The notes below the pieces were generated by a model. The model was not told the DNA's origin. It searched no databases and saw nothing but the letters and a program-made list of their open reading frames with translations. This document shows, one piece after another, positions 8,146 through 16,426 of a stretch of DNA of 64,000 nt. Numbering within the stretch: position 1 is the first letter of the stretch; each line of letters begins with the position of its first letter. A program made the translations under genes and the position numbers. Source of the DNA: Taklimakanibacter albus (GTDB lineage Bacteria > Pseudomonadota > Alphaproteobacteria > Rhizobiales > Aestuariivirgaceae); the NCBI RefSeq assembly GCF_016595235.1, contig NZ_JAENHL010000006.1, positions 1,178,001 through 1,242,000 on the forward strand, in the 5' to 3' direction.

Positions 8146-8554
8146 CACAGACTCCCAGAGCGCAGAAAAACGTCCGATTGTTATTGTTGTGGAGCCGTCG
8201 ATATTGGCGCGGCTGGTCCTGTGTGACTATCTGCGAGAATGCGGGTATCGAGTGTTAGAAGCCTCGAATGCGACGGAAGCAATTGCCGTTCTCGATGAGA
8301 GTGGCCTCCCCATAGACGTTGTTCTTTCTGAAGTTGAGTTGCCTGGCGACATGGACGGCTTCACCTTCTCACGCTACGTCCGTCAAAAACATCCGCAGAT
8401 CCAAATGCTGCTGGCAGGCACCGTGGCAAAGGCGGCCGATGTGGCAGCGGAAATCTGTGAGGACGGCCCTCTCCTGACGAAGCCCTACGATCAACAATTG
8501 GTACTCGACCGCATTAAACGCCTCACGGCCTCCGCGAGTGCCCGCGAGGAATAA
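8135..8554 (+). CDS. degenerate receiver-domain protein
   Basis: A 139-residue receiver fold made of one domain. The phosphoacceptor Asp is replaced by Glu (VVLSEVELPG where VVLTDVxMPG is expected). The acidic pocket is also altered (VVEPS for VVEDE). The Lys in LTKPY and the GDMDGF turn are kept. It probably cannot be phosphorylated in the usual way and could be permanently 'on', since Glu can mimic phospho-Asp, or act as a partner of the normal receiver encoded just upstream, whose stop it overlaps. Confidence 0.82.
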   Translation: MTNNTDSQSAEKRPIVIVVEPSILARLVLCDYLRECGYRVLEASNATEAIAVLDESGLPIDVVLSEVELPGDMDGFTFSRYVRQKHPQIQMLLAGTVAKAADVAAEICEDGPLLTKPYDQQLVLDRIKRLTASASAREE

Positions 8555-8612
8555 AGGAAGAAAGCCCCCAAGCGACACACCCATATGAACGGAGAAACGG
8601 CAAATAAGCACC

Positions 8613-9077
8613 ATGGATGAGCATCTCTTAGATACGATCTATCGCTTAGCCGCGGCGACGGCGGTTGGCGTCGGTGTCGGTCTCAATCGCGACCTCATGG
8701 GCAAGGCTCTGGGGATGCGTACCCTAGGCCTCGTAGGCTTGGGGGCCGCTGTCGTAACATTGGCCACCATCGAGTATCACGGTCTTGCCGACCAGCCCGA
8801 TGCCTTGAGCCGGGTCGTTCAGGGCGTGATCCAGGGCGTAATGGCCGGGATTGGCTTTATTGGCGCGGGCGCCATCCTGCGCGATCCACAGGCGCGGCAC
8901 ATCGAAGGGTTGACTACTGCCGCAAGTGTCTGGGTCACGGCGGCGCTGGGGATAGCTTGCGCCTTTGCCGCTTGGCGCGTTGTGGCTGTGGGCGTCGGGC
9001 TCGCTCTATTGCTGCTGGTCGGTTTCGCCTGGATCGAGGCGTGGATCAACCGGGACAAAGAGGATCAGAGTTCGTGA
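8613..9077 (+). CDS. MgtC/SapB family membrane protein
   Basis: A 154-residue inner-membrane protein with four hydrophobic segments. The MgtC core is clear: GLNRDLMGKALGMRTLGLVGLGAA near residue 23, then GVMAGIGFIGAGAILRD and IEGLTTAASVWVTAALGIACA. MgtC proteins modulate F-type ATP synthase and help survival in low Mg2+ or acid. The C-terminal cytosolic domain of the longer MgtC is absent, as in many short family members. It follows the receiver pair by 58 bases. Confidence 0.92.
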   Translation: MDEHLLDTIYRLAAATAVGVGVGLNRDLMGKALGMRTLGLVGLGAAVVTLATIEYHGLADQPDALSRVVQGVIQGVMAGIGFIGAGAILRDPQARHIEGLTTAASVWVTAALGIACAFAAWRVVAVGVGLALLLLVGFAWIEAWINRDKEDQSS

Positions 9078-9129
9078 ACAAGCGCGGGCTGGTTGCGTGC
9101 AATGGGCCCTGCTACGTATCTTGCTGCCC

Positions 9130-9405
9130 TCAGCCACTTGGCAAGAGTTCAGTATCAAGTGGGTCATCCGTCAAGATGGCCATTCGCCTGGCAAAGGAGA
9201 TGAAGGCTGACCTGGCTGTCTCGGGCTCCACGGTTCCGTCTATTGCGAGTTTGCATACCTTGGCAGCAACCGACCGCGCAGAGTTGGCCGTGGCGCGCGG
9301 CAGTTCGCAAAGGTATTGATATGCTTGACTCGCGCTTTCAACTTTGGCGGCATAGCCAAGTCCCACCAGGATGGAAACGGGCCTTTCGAAGCGAGTTCTG
9401 TCCAT
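9130..9405 (-). CDS. DUF982 domain protein
   Basis: About 91 residues from the ATG at 9405; a GTG at 9417 would add four. The DUF982 pattern is visible: FERPVSILVGLG at the start, then SASQAYQYLCELP, a central AAKVCKLAIDGTV with the conserved Cys, and a final ARSAFISFARRMAIL. It is a small all-helical domain of unknown role, often present in many copies in rhizobia. It is transcribed against its neighbours. Confidence 0.82.
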   Translation of the reverse strand: MDRTRFERPVSILVGLGYAAKVESASQAYQYLCELPRATANSARSVAAKVCKLAIDGTVEPETARSAFISFARRMAILTDDPLDTELLPSG

Positions 9406-9573
9406 AGTTGGGCTCACGTGGATTGGCCTTTCATTTGCTGGGTCTGCTGTTCTCGGTCGATGAACAGCGAATGCAAACGTCGTGACGGGGGATCAGTTCC
9501 AAAATTCTCATCTTAAGATTTCCTGATGCCCAGTGCCCTTACGGTTCACGCGAAAATTTTTATGCCAGGGGGA

Positions 9574-9699
9574 CTTGAAGAGTATTCGCCTCGAACTAGA
9601 TCGATTTTTGCCGGGTCCATCGGGTATCAGATCCGGTGCGGGCGCTGGCGGAAGTCCGGCGCGCTGCTCGTACCCATGTTGCTCAAAGAGGATATGGCT
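9574..9699 (+). promoter_or_regulatory. ROSE-like RNA thermometer in the hsp20 leader, with possible RpoH -35
   Basis: The last hairpin has TTGCT (9679-9683), a five-base loop and AGGAT (9689-9693). The pairing U-A, G.G, C-G, U-A across the Shine-Dalgarno AGGA is the hallmark of ROSE elements. An upstream stem GCGCTGG/CCGGCGC (about 9650-9673) supports a structured leader. CTTGAAG at 9574-9580 resembles an RpoH -35 box. Upstream, 9418-9573 holds nothing I can identify. Confidence 0.65.
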
Positions 9700-10143
9700 A
9701 TGCGCAACTACGATTTAACCAACTTCTCGCGTTCAAGCATCGGCTTTGAGCCATTCTTGAGCATCCTGAACGGGGCCAGTCGCCGCCTCGAGGCCGAGGG
9801 TAATTTTCCGCCCTACGACATCATCAAGAAGGATGACGCGAATTATTGCATTCGCCTGGCTGTCGCCGGCTTTTCGCCTGATGACATCACCGTTACGGCT
9901 CAGCAAAACCTTCTGAAGGTCGCCGGCCGCAAGGCTTCCGAATCTGGCAAGCAGTACTTGCATGAGGGCATCACCGACACGGAGTTCGAGCGCCGGTTCA
10001 GCTTGGCCGACCATGTGGAGGTGACGGGCGCCGGCTATGATAAGGGCATCCTCGAAGTAGAGCTTCGCAACGAGGTTCCCGAAGCGGCGAAGCCCCGCAA
10101 AATCCCCATCAATGGGGGCAGCGCGCAAATGCATCTATCGTGA
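9700..10143 (+). CDS. Hsp20 small heat-shock protein (IbpA/HspH type)
   Basis: ATP-independent holdase chaperone, 147 residues. The N-terminus (MRNYDLTNFSRSSIGFEPF) matches rhizobial class A small heat-shock proteins. The alpha-crystallin domain runs from about residue 37 to 128, with ITVTAQQNLLKVAGRK and the conserved FERRFSLADHVEV and GILEVEL blocks. The ATG at 9700 is chosen over 9694 because AGGA ends at 9692, giving a normal 7-base spacing. Expression is probably controlled at translation by the ROSE-like leader. Confidence 0.92.
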   Translation: MRNYDLTNFSRSSIGFEPFLSILNGASRRLEAEGNFPPYDIIKKDDANYCIRLAVAGFSPDDITVTAQQNLLKVAGRKASESGKQYLHEGITDTEFERRFSLADHVEVTGAGYDKGILEVELRNEVPEAAKPRKIPINGGSAQMHLS

Positions 10144-10152
10144 GGTGGCGCC

Positions 10153-10482
10153 ATGCGAGGAATGAAGATGGCAAGGCACATCCCTTGCGAACTCAACCTT
10201 GATGGTGTCTTGCGGCCTGCTGACGCCTTCACGCATCCGAATGAGGTCGCGTGCGACCCGGACCTGTCGATCAATGAGAAGCGGGCAATCCTCGCCTCCT
10301 GGGCATCTGACGCTTGCGCTGTGGAATCCGTCCCCGGGCTTCGGAGGGCACCAGCGGGTGGGACCGTCACTTTCGATGAAATCATGAATGCGCTGAAGGA
10401 ACTGGACGAACAGGCGCGCCAAGGCCTCAAGCGAACGCCAGCCTACAAGCGCTGGATCAGGCATAGCGATCTGCTCACCTGA
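10153..10482 (+). CDS. conserved hypothetical protein next to hsp20
   Basis: A 109-residue soluble protein. The central block DPDLSINEKRAILASWASD followed by SVPGLRR is a pattern I associate with short hypothetical proteins in rhizobial stress regions. The second half is helical (FDEIMNALKELDEQAR). No function is known. GAGG lies 7 bases before the ATG at 10153, and the gene starts 9 bases after the hsp20 stop, so it probably shares the heat-induced transcript. Confidence 0.7.
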   Translation: MRGMKMARHIPCELNLDGVLRPADAFTHPNEVACDPDLSINEKRAILASWASDACAVESVPGLRRAPAGGTVTFDEIMNALKELDEQARQGLKRTPAYKRWIRHSDLLT

Positions 10483-10526
10483 TCAAGTATCGGGCTCCGC
10501 TCAATTGCCCCTGAGCGGATCACGGT

Positions 10527-10560
10527 GAGCCTGCCGCGGAGTGCGTGAAGCGGCAGGCTC
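10527..10560 (+). terminator. strong GC-rich hairpin after the hsp20 unit
   Basis: An 11-bp perfect stem GAGCCTGCCGC / GCGGCAGGCTC with a 12-base loop, then TCTTC. A smaller hairpin (TCCGCTCA/TGAGCGGA, 10496-10519) precedes it. The U-tract is weak, so this may slow or stop transcription. Confidence 0.5.
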
Positions 10561-10589
10561 TCTTCAATCCATATAAAAACTCACTGAAG

Positions 10590-10952
10590 ATGAAATTGCA
10601 CAGCGTACTATGGCAGAACGCCGCCGCCCTCGCGAGCAGCCAGACCGTTCGTCGCGTCGAGCTCTATGCCGAAATTGGCCGCCGCCAAGCCTATGAAATT
10701 ACTGATCAGGTCGCCCAGGAAATCGCGGCCATGGAGGCGGAGGCCGAGAATTGCCGCCAGGCCCTGCCCCGATTCACCACCTTCCGGCCTGACAAGGATC
10801 CGACTTGCCCATATTGCTGGATCGTCAAAGGCGAGCGCTCAGCTGTCGCCATATCTTCCCGCCCGGACCTGTATCGGTGCCCGAGCTGCGAAGGGGAATA
10901 TAGCGTAGCACCGTTACCCTCAGTACTGGCAGGGCAAAGGACGACGTCTTGA
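10590..10952 (+). CDS. hypothetical protein with C-terminal zinc ribbon
   Basis: About 120 residues. The N-terminal two-thirds is helical with an acidic coiled-coil-like stretch (EIAAMEAEAENCRQ). The C-terminus has two CxxC pairs, CPYC and CPSC, about 29 residues apart, which is a zinc-ribbon arrangement. An earlier ATG at 10545 lies inside the stem of the hairpin at 10527-10560, so the ATG at 10590 is preferred; neither start has a strong ribosome site. Family not recognised. Confidence 0.55.
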   Translation: MKLHSVLWQNAAALASSQTVRRVELYAEIGRRQAYEITDQVAQEIAAMEAEAENCRQALPRFTTFRPDKDPTCPYCWIVKGERSAVAISSRPDLYRCPSCEGEYSVAPLPSVLAGQRTTS

Positions 10953-11026
10953 TGGGATAAATGAGGGGATGAACCAAAGTTCTAGAGGGCCGTTGACGTC
11001 CATCGGCGCCGCCTCTCGGAGAAAAA

Positions 11027-11104
11027 ATGCCAGGTCCCGAAAAGCGCCTGGGATGGTTGCAGGCCACCATAGAAGTCCTGGCTGCCATGATCAAAGTGAA
11101 GTGA
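11027..11104 (+). CDS. possible 25-residue peptide
   Basis: A short frame encoding MPGPEKRLGW followed by a hydrophobic helix and a final KVK. CGGAGAAAAA gives a good ribosome site. It is the only coding candidate in the gap 10953-11328. Size alone makes this uncertain. Confidence 0.25.
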   Translation: MPGPEKRLGWLQATIEVLAAMIKVK

Positions 11105-11284
11105 ATCATCATCTGCGATCCAAGGGGTGACGACTATGGCCTTGCGATTGGCCAATGCTCCATCAAGGGTGAGCCGGACATAGTTGCGTCCGGAGAGCTA
11201 CCATCACCTCCACGTCATCAGCCGGATATTAACAAGGCCAAACCGCGCCAGTCACGGCGCTACGCGCCATGCCTGGCGTGCATG

Positions 11285-11307
11285 AAAAAGGGGCGCCGAA
11301 GCGCCCC
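11285..11307 (-). terminator. intrinsic terminator of the outer-membrane barrel gene
   Basis: Stem GGGGCGC/GCGCCCC with a CGAA tetraloop; on the minus strand it is followed by TTTTT. It lies 21 bases after the stop at 11329. Confidence 0.85.
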
Positions 11308-11328
11308 TGACTGCGTTCAGTCGGGAAT

Positions 11329-12060
11329 TTATTGGAAATGCCAGCTCAGGCCGGCACGAACCGCGTGGAATGTCAGTTCAGCTTCGTCGTCTATATTCTC
11401 TTCGTCGTTCCGGACATTGATTTTCCCGAGATCGGTATAGCGATATTCGATACGGCCGCTCAGCTCATCGGTGAGGGCGTATTCAACGCCGCCGCCGATC
11501 GTCCAGCCCCATTTTGTAGCGCTATCGTCGGCAAACTCTTCGCCGTCTTCGTCCTTGGCGGTCAGCTTGGCGCCGCCGACGGCGAGACCGCCTGTGGCGT
11601 AGAAAAGCGCACGGTCGGCGGCAAAGCCGGCGCGCAGCCGCAGCGAGCCGAGCCAGTTGATTTCCACCTCATCCACGCCGACAAGCTCACCGCTGCCATC
11701 GGAGCTCAGAATGTCGACCTCGTCGTTCAGATCGGCATATTCGATGTCGCCTTCGACACCCAGCACGAGACTGTCGCTCTGCCAGTTGTAGCCGGCATGG
11801 GCGCCGCCGACGAACCCGTCGAGATCGAACGTACCGTCCTCACCTTCGATGGTCGCGGCATCAAGCGCCTGGACCTCGCCAGTGATGATCTCTCCGACAT
11901 TGCCCGCGCTGAGATCGTTCTCGCCCCAAGCATAGCCGGCTTGAAGTCCGACATAGGGGCCGGTCCAGTCATAGGCGGCCGGCTCGATGATATCGGCTGC
12001 CTGCGCCCCGGCGCTGAACAGCACGGATACCGAACCAATCAAGAGACACTTTCTAAACAT
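11329..12060 (-). CDS. outer-membrane beta-barrel protein, Omp25/31-like
   Basis: A 243-residue protein with a signal peptide (MFRKCLLIG to AQA|ADI). The mature part begins YDWTGPYVGLQAGYAWG, the usual opening of the rhizobial/Brucella Omp25/31-type eight-stranded barrel, and ends in SWHFQ with a terminal aromatic residue as outer-membrane barrels do. Conserved blocks include GGAHAGYNWQSDSLVLGVEGDIEY and LGSLRLRAGFAADRALFYATGGLA. The loops are unusually rich in Asp and Glu. The start at 12060 is preferred over 12096 because only it begins with the signal peptide. Confidence 0.9.
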   Translation of the reverse strand: MFRKCLLIGSVSVLFSAGAQAADIIEPAAYDWTGPYVGLQAGYAWGENDLSAGNVGEIITGEVQALDAATIEGEDGTFDLDGFVGGAHAGYNWQSDSLVLGVEGDIEYADLNDEVDILSSDGSGELVGVDEVEINWLGSLRLRAGFAADRALFYATGGLAVGGAKLTAKDEDGEEFADDSATKWGWTIGGGVEYALTDELSGRIEYRYTDLGKINVRNDEENIDDEAELTFHAVRAGLSWHFQ

Positions 12061-12342
12061 GATTCCACCCAGCGGTTGCATCCACGAGGATTTCAACTCT
12101 GTAACGAGCGTCGCGTCAATTCCAGTCCATACTACGTTGAGTGATTTTGGCTGAGGTGTGACAGGAACGCTACACTTAACCTGACGTAAGGATCAACCTT
12201 AACCCAACGCGGGATTGAATTGACTTTGGACGGAGCCTGGCGCGATCACGCAGAAACACAAGCGCGACAGGCCCGAGCCTTCACTTCCATCGTCATCGTT
12301 CCGTAATCGCCCTCCTCCTCGCTTTGCGGCGACCGCTCTATC

Positions 12343-13984
12343 TCACTTCCCCCCGCCACTGGCTGCGGACTGAAGTGCCTCCAGAAACTGACTTACATCA
12401 AATGAACCGGATTTCTGGCTGGGTGGATAGTCGCGGAAACTCGCGAGGAACTCTGCGACGATTGCCTGTGCGGGCACCAGCGTCCAGAGCTTGTCGGACC
12501 ACCAGCGCTCATAGGAACCAGCTTCCTCGTGGTACTTTTCGAACGGATCCTCTCTCAGGTTCGTGACGAGCGGAACATTCTGCGTGACGCGCCTTCCGGT
12601 AAACAGATTGCCCTCGATCCAGGCGAAAGAAATCTTCCAGTCATTGTAGCGCATCGCGTTGATGTTCGCCTGGTCGTCGAAGTAGAAAAACTCATGGCGC
12701 GGCGCATCAGAGATTTCGCTCTTGAAGAAGGGGAGGAAATTGTAGCCGTCGAGATGGGTCTTGAATGTCTTGTCTCCCACCGCCAGCCCCTTGAGCAGTT
12801 GCTCCTTTACGTCTGGATTGCCGGCTGCCGCAAGCAAGGTGGGCAGCCAGTCCTCGTGCGACATGGTTGCATTGATAATCGTGCCAGGCTTGATTGCGCC
12901 TGGCCAACGAGTAAGGCATGGCGCGCGGAAGCCACCTTCCCATGTAGTACCCTTTTCGCCGCGAAATGGCTGGGTTCCGCCATCCGGCCACGAGAAACTC
13001 TCTGCACCATTGTCGGTGGAGAAGACGACGATGGTATCGTCCGCAATGCCGAGGTCGTCGAGCTTCTTCAACAGCCGGCCAACGACATCATCGAGCTCAG
13101 CCATGCCGTCGGCATAGAGGCCATACCCGGTCTTGTTCTGCCACTTGGGTGAGAGCCGTGTCCAAACATGCATGCGCGTCGTGTTGTGCCAGAGGAAGAA
13201 CGGCTTACCGGCAGAAACCGAGCGGTCAATGAAGTCCAGCGACCGAGCCAGCAACTCCTCTTCAGCGGTCTCCATTTCGCGCGCGCGTCAGGGGGCCCGT
13301 ATCCTTGATGACTTGCTTGCCGACGCGGCCGAAGCGCGGGTCCTCAGTCGGGTCGTCGACGTCGGTGGCCTTGACGTCGAGCAGTCCGCGCGGGCCAAAC
13401 TTCGCATGAAATTCCAAGCTTTTCGGATAGTCAGGGTCTTCCGGCTCCTCTTCTGCGTTCAGATGGTAGAGGTTGCCGAAAAACTCATCGAAACCATGCC
13501 TGGTCGGCAGGAACTCGTTGCGGTCGCCAAGATGATTCTTGCCGATTTGGGCGGTGACATAGCCGTGCGGCTTGAGCAGCTCCGCGATGGTCGGGTCCTT
13601 GTCCTGTAATCCCTGTTTTGCCCCCGGCAAGCCGACCTTCAACAGGCCGACACGGAAAGGACACTGGCCAGTAATGAACGCCGCGCGCCCGGCCGTGCAT
13701 GAGTTCTGAGAGTAGTAATCTGTGAACAGCGCCCCTTCCTTCGCAAGCCTGTCGATATTAGGGGTCGTCCCACCCATCATGCCCCTGTGATAGGCGCTTA
13801 TGTTCCAGATACCCACATCATCGGCGAAGATGACGACGATGTTGGGCTTTCCTTTTGTCTGAGCTTCCGCGGCATCGATCAGTCCTGCCAAAGGCAACGC
13901 TGTGGCTGCGAGAAGCGAAGCGCCACTCAATAGAAGTCCACGCCTCTTGAGCCGCCCATTCTGATGCGCCTGGTCACCGCTCAT
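12343..13984 (-). pseudogene. arylsulfatase, split by a frameshift
   Basis: Two adjacent frames together make one full-length sulfatase of about 550 residues. The 5' part (13984-13262, 240 residues) has a twin-arginine signal (LKRRGLLLSG), the metal-binding IVVIFADDVG and the formylglycine motif CTAGR. The 3' part (13275-12343, 310 residues) continues with METAEEELL, STDNGAE and the C-terminal domain. The break lies at a (CG)5 run followed by AAA (13275-13287): loss of one A or gain of one CG restores a continuous frame. The halves overlap by 14 bases, and the second opens with an ATG, so reinitiation is possible. GGGAGG precedes the first ATG. Confidence 0.75.
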
Positions 13985-14415
13985 GATGGCCTCCCTTTTT
14001 TATACCCCCTGCCACTATGTTGGGCCGGCGGCTTTGGGGATAGTTGGACCAAAGGCCTCATCCAAAGTGGATTCCTGGCCTTAGGACTTGAAGGGTGGCC
14101 GTATCGGGGAGCGTGCGTCGCCCTTTCACTCCCATCCAACGCAAAGGGAACCAAGTTATACATATGCGCGATACGCCACTGCCGTTCTCGGGCAGAGAAC
14201 AGGCCGTTGCCCGAAACCACAGGTCCAGTTTTTCACCATTGACCTCGGTGCCTGTCATGTCTTGAAGACCATGGGCATTGGCCGCATCGCCATCAATCGC
14301 GATGTTTGGGGCGTGCGAATCCCGCGTGAAGAGAGATACTCTTAAATGCCAGCGGTGACGCTTGATTCCTCTCGGGCGGTTACGGTCGGTAAGCAGAACG
14401 GGGCACGAATCTATC
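13985..14415. other. 431-bp gap without a supported gene
   Basis: The upstream region of the sulfatase gene and of the methyltransferase gene. Open frames here have no recognisable protein pattern or ribosome site. No repeat or terminator stands out. Confidence 0.5.
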
Positions 14416-15054
14416 ATGACCATATCAGGCGACGCCCGCTTCTGGGATCGGACGGCGCGGAAATATGCCGCCGGCGCGATCGGGGATCAGGCTGGATATG
14501 AGCGCACGCTGGCGCGGACCCGCGCTTTGCTTCGACCAGGCGACAGGGTGTTGGAATTGGGCTGCGGGACGGGAACGACGGCGCTGCGGCTTGTGGGCGC
14601 CGTCGAGGCCTATCTTGCGACCGACATCTCTGCCGCAATGATTGCGATCAGCAAGGAGAAGCACGCGACCACGCCAATCCCAAGTCTTGCCTTCCGCGTC
14701 GCGGCCGCTGAAGAGATCACGCCCGAACCGGCATTGTTCAATGCCGTCCTCGGCTTCAACTATCTCCATCTGGTCCGCGACCTGACCGGCACCCTCGCCC
14801 AAATCCACGCTTTACTCGCGCCGGCGGGTCTGTTCATCTCCAAAACGCCCTGCGTCGCGGATATGAACCCGCTCATCCGGTTCGTCTTGCTGCCCGCAAT
14901 GCGCGCGATCGGCAAGGCGCCCTATGCGGGTGTGTTTCGCGCGAGCGAGCTGAAGAAGCTGATCAATGCCGCGGGCTTCGAGATCGTTGCTGTTGAAGAC
15001 CATGCGACCAAGGTCAACGACAACCGACCTTACATCCTCGCGCGCAAGAGATGA
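14416..15054 (+). CDS. class I SAM-dependent methyltransferase
   Basis: A 212-residue enzyme. The SAM-binding motif I VLELGCGTGTTAL lies near residue 47, preceded by a WDRTARKYA opening typical of UbiE/Coq5-like small-molecule methyltransferases. Motif II-like acidic residues (ATDIS) and the FNYLHLV region follow. The substrate is unknown. The ATG at 14416 is chosen because homology to the fold begins there; the ribosome site is weak. It converges on the alpha/beta hydrolase gene. Confidence 0.85.
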   Translation: MTISGDARFWDRTARKYAAGAIGDQAGYERTLARTRALLRPGDRVLELGCGTGTTALRLVGAVEAYLATDISAAMIAISKEKHATTPIPSLAFRVAAAEEITPEPALFNAVLGFNYLHLVRDLTGTLAQIHALLAPAGLFISKTPCVADMNPLIRFVLLPAMRAIGKAPYAGVFRASELKKLINAAGFEIVAVEDHATKVNDNRPYILARKR

Positions 15055-15076
15055 CTGGAGCGGCCCTGCGCTCACT

Positions 15077-15937
15077 TCACGATCGCCAGCTTTCGAGAAA
15101 CGCCATGATCCGTGACGTCTGGTCCGGCAGGAAATGATAGCCGTCTTCGATAAAGCATATCTCCGCCTGCGGGGCCGCCCGCCGCAAGCGCTCCCGCGTG
15201 TCGCGTGACTCGATGAGGACATCCTGGCCGCCGACGATCGTCAGGATCGGCATGGCGAGTCTCTTGAGCTCAACGTCGGTGAGTCTCGGAATGCGGACCA
15301 CCCGCGGTTTGATCGCCTGCCCGACACATTCCATGAGCTGGGCGAGTGGCCGCATCTCTTCCGGCAAGATCTCCGGCGCAGGTCCGAACACCAGCTCCCG
15401 TATCCGGCGTTTGCCCCACGCCCCCAGCAGAAAAAGCGGCAGCGCTTTCAGGAGAAAGTTCTTCTGGCGGCCGATGCCGGCGGGGCATAGCAAGACCAGC
15501 GCCTCGACGGCGTCAGGCCTCCTCTTCGCATAATCGAGCGCCAGCCATCCCCCCAATGAGGTGCCGACGATGGCGCAGCGCGACAGGTTGAGCCCTTCTA
15601 AAACATCATCGAGCCACAAGGTGTGAGCCTCGCCGTCAAGCTGCGGCCTCACACGTGCGCTGAAGCCCGCTTCGCCGATCATGTCGACCGCAAACAACCT
15701 GAATTTCGTCGACCACGTTGCGACATCGAGCATCCAGGCGGCAGCATTGGCCTGTGCGCCATGCAGCAGAACGACCGGCGGTGCGGTTTCAGGCCCACAA
15801 GCCAGGACGAAGGTCGAGCCCTGACGCGTCGGCAGATGCAATTCGGTGTGGGCGACCGGCCAATGATCGAGGACGCGCCGGTACAACGTCTCGACACCAG
15901 CCGCCGCTTCGGCGCTTCGATAGACGACGTCGCTCAC
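15077..15937 (-). CDS. alpha/beta-fold hydrolase
   Basis: A 286-residue hydrolase. The oxyanion-side VVLLHGAQAN is near residue 56 and the nucleophile elbow GTSLGGW near residue 124. The later acid (GGQDVLI) and the catalytic His (DGYHFLPDQ) complete the triad. A cap of helices lies between about residues 150 and 205. The start overlaps the stop of the upstream HTH gene in an ATGA, so the two form one operon. The substrate is unknown. Confidence 0.88.
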   Translation of the reverse strand: MSDVVYRSAEAAAGVETLYRRVLDHWPVAHTELHLPTRQGSTFVLACGPETAPPVVLLHGAQANAAAWMLDVATWSTKFRLFAVDMIGEAGFSARVRPQLDGEAHTLWLDDVLEGLNLSRCAIVGTSLGGWLALDYAKRRPDAVEALVLLCPAGIGRQKNFLLKALPLFLLGAWGKRRIRELVFGPAPEILPEEMRPLAQLMECVGQAIKPRVVRIPRLTDVELKRLAMPILTIVGGQDVLIESRDTRERLRRAAPQAEICFIEDGYHFLPDQTSRIMAFLESWRS

Positions 15938-16356
15938 GGCGACGCATCGATCTGCAATTGCACCAATTCCAACAGCTTGCGCACGTCGGAAACGCTGCCG
16001 ATCATCACCACTTTCATGCTCCGGGCCGCCGGATCGAATGCGGTTTCGAGATGGAGCACCGGTGTTTCGGCATTGCCGGCCAGCGCCGCCGAATGGAGGA
16101 AGGTCGCCAGCCGCTGCGCGCCATCCACGGACAGATCGGGAATATCAACGATGCATGTCGTCCGTATGCCGGCCACGGTCTCCGCTCTGCCCTGTACGAC
16201 TCCGGCAAAGGCATCGAGCTTGGCGCGCGCGATACGATAGGACTTGCCGATCCGTGTCGCTGTCAGCCGTCCGTCGCGTATGTAACGGAGAACGGTCTTG
16301 GGATGCAGGTTCAGTTCCTCGGCCGCCTGCTCCACTGTCACGAGGTTATCAGACAC
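15934..16356 (-). CDS. helix-turn-helix (HTH_17/MerR-like) regulator
   Basis: A 140-residue protein. The N-terminal 50 residues are an excisionase/MerR-like winged helix: TVEQAAEELNLHPKTVLRYI followed by GRLTATRIGKSYRI. The C-terminal 75 residues form an alpha/beta domain I do not recognise (TTCIVDIPDLSVDGAQRLATF, MKVVMIGSV). A palindromic pair of TATTCCCTAT/ATAGGGAATA sites lies between this gene and the divergent YqeY-like gene, a likely place for autoregulation. Confidence 0.82.
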   Translation of the reverse strand: MSDNLVTVEQAAEELNLHPKTVLRYIRDGRLTATRIGKSYRIARAKLDAFAGVVQGRAETVAGIRTTCIVDIPDLSVDGAQRLATFLHSAALAGNAETPVLHLETAFDPAARSMKVVMIGSVSDVRKLLELVQLQIDASP

Positions 16357-16369
16357 ATTTGTTCCTTAT

Positions 16370-16418
16370 TATTCCCTATAATTATAAAATAGAGACTATT
16401 TGAGAACAATAGGGAATA
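16370..16418. promoter_or_regulatory. inverted-repeat operator candidate
   Basis: TATTCCCTAT (16370-16379) and ATAGGGAATA (16409-16418) are exact inverted copies 29 bases apart in an AT-rich divergent promoter region. The right arm overlaps the ribosome site of the gene at 16427. Confidence 0.5.
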
Positions 16419-16426
16419 AGCAGTAC

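Noticed and set aside
12164-12188. EcfG-like GGAAC-N16-CGTA on the plus strand
   Set aside because: It points into the 3' end of the oppositely oriented sulfatase gene, so it is probably a chance match.
14058-14423. A 121-codon minus-strand frame in the gap before the methyltransferase
   Set aside because: No ribosome site, no recognisable pattern and atypical composition.
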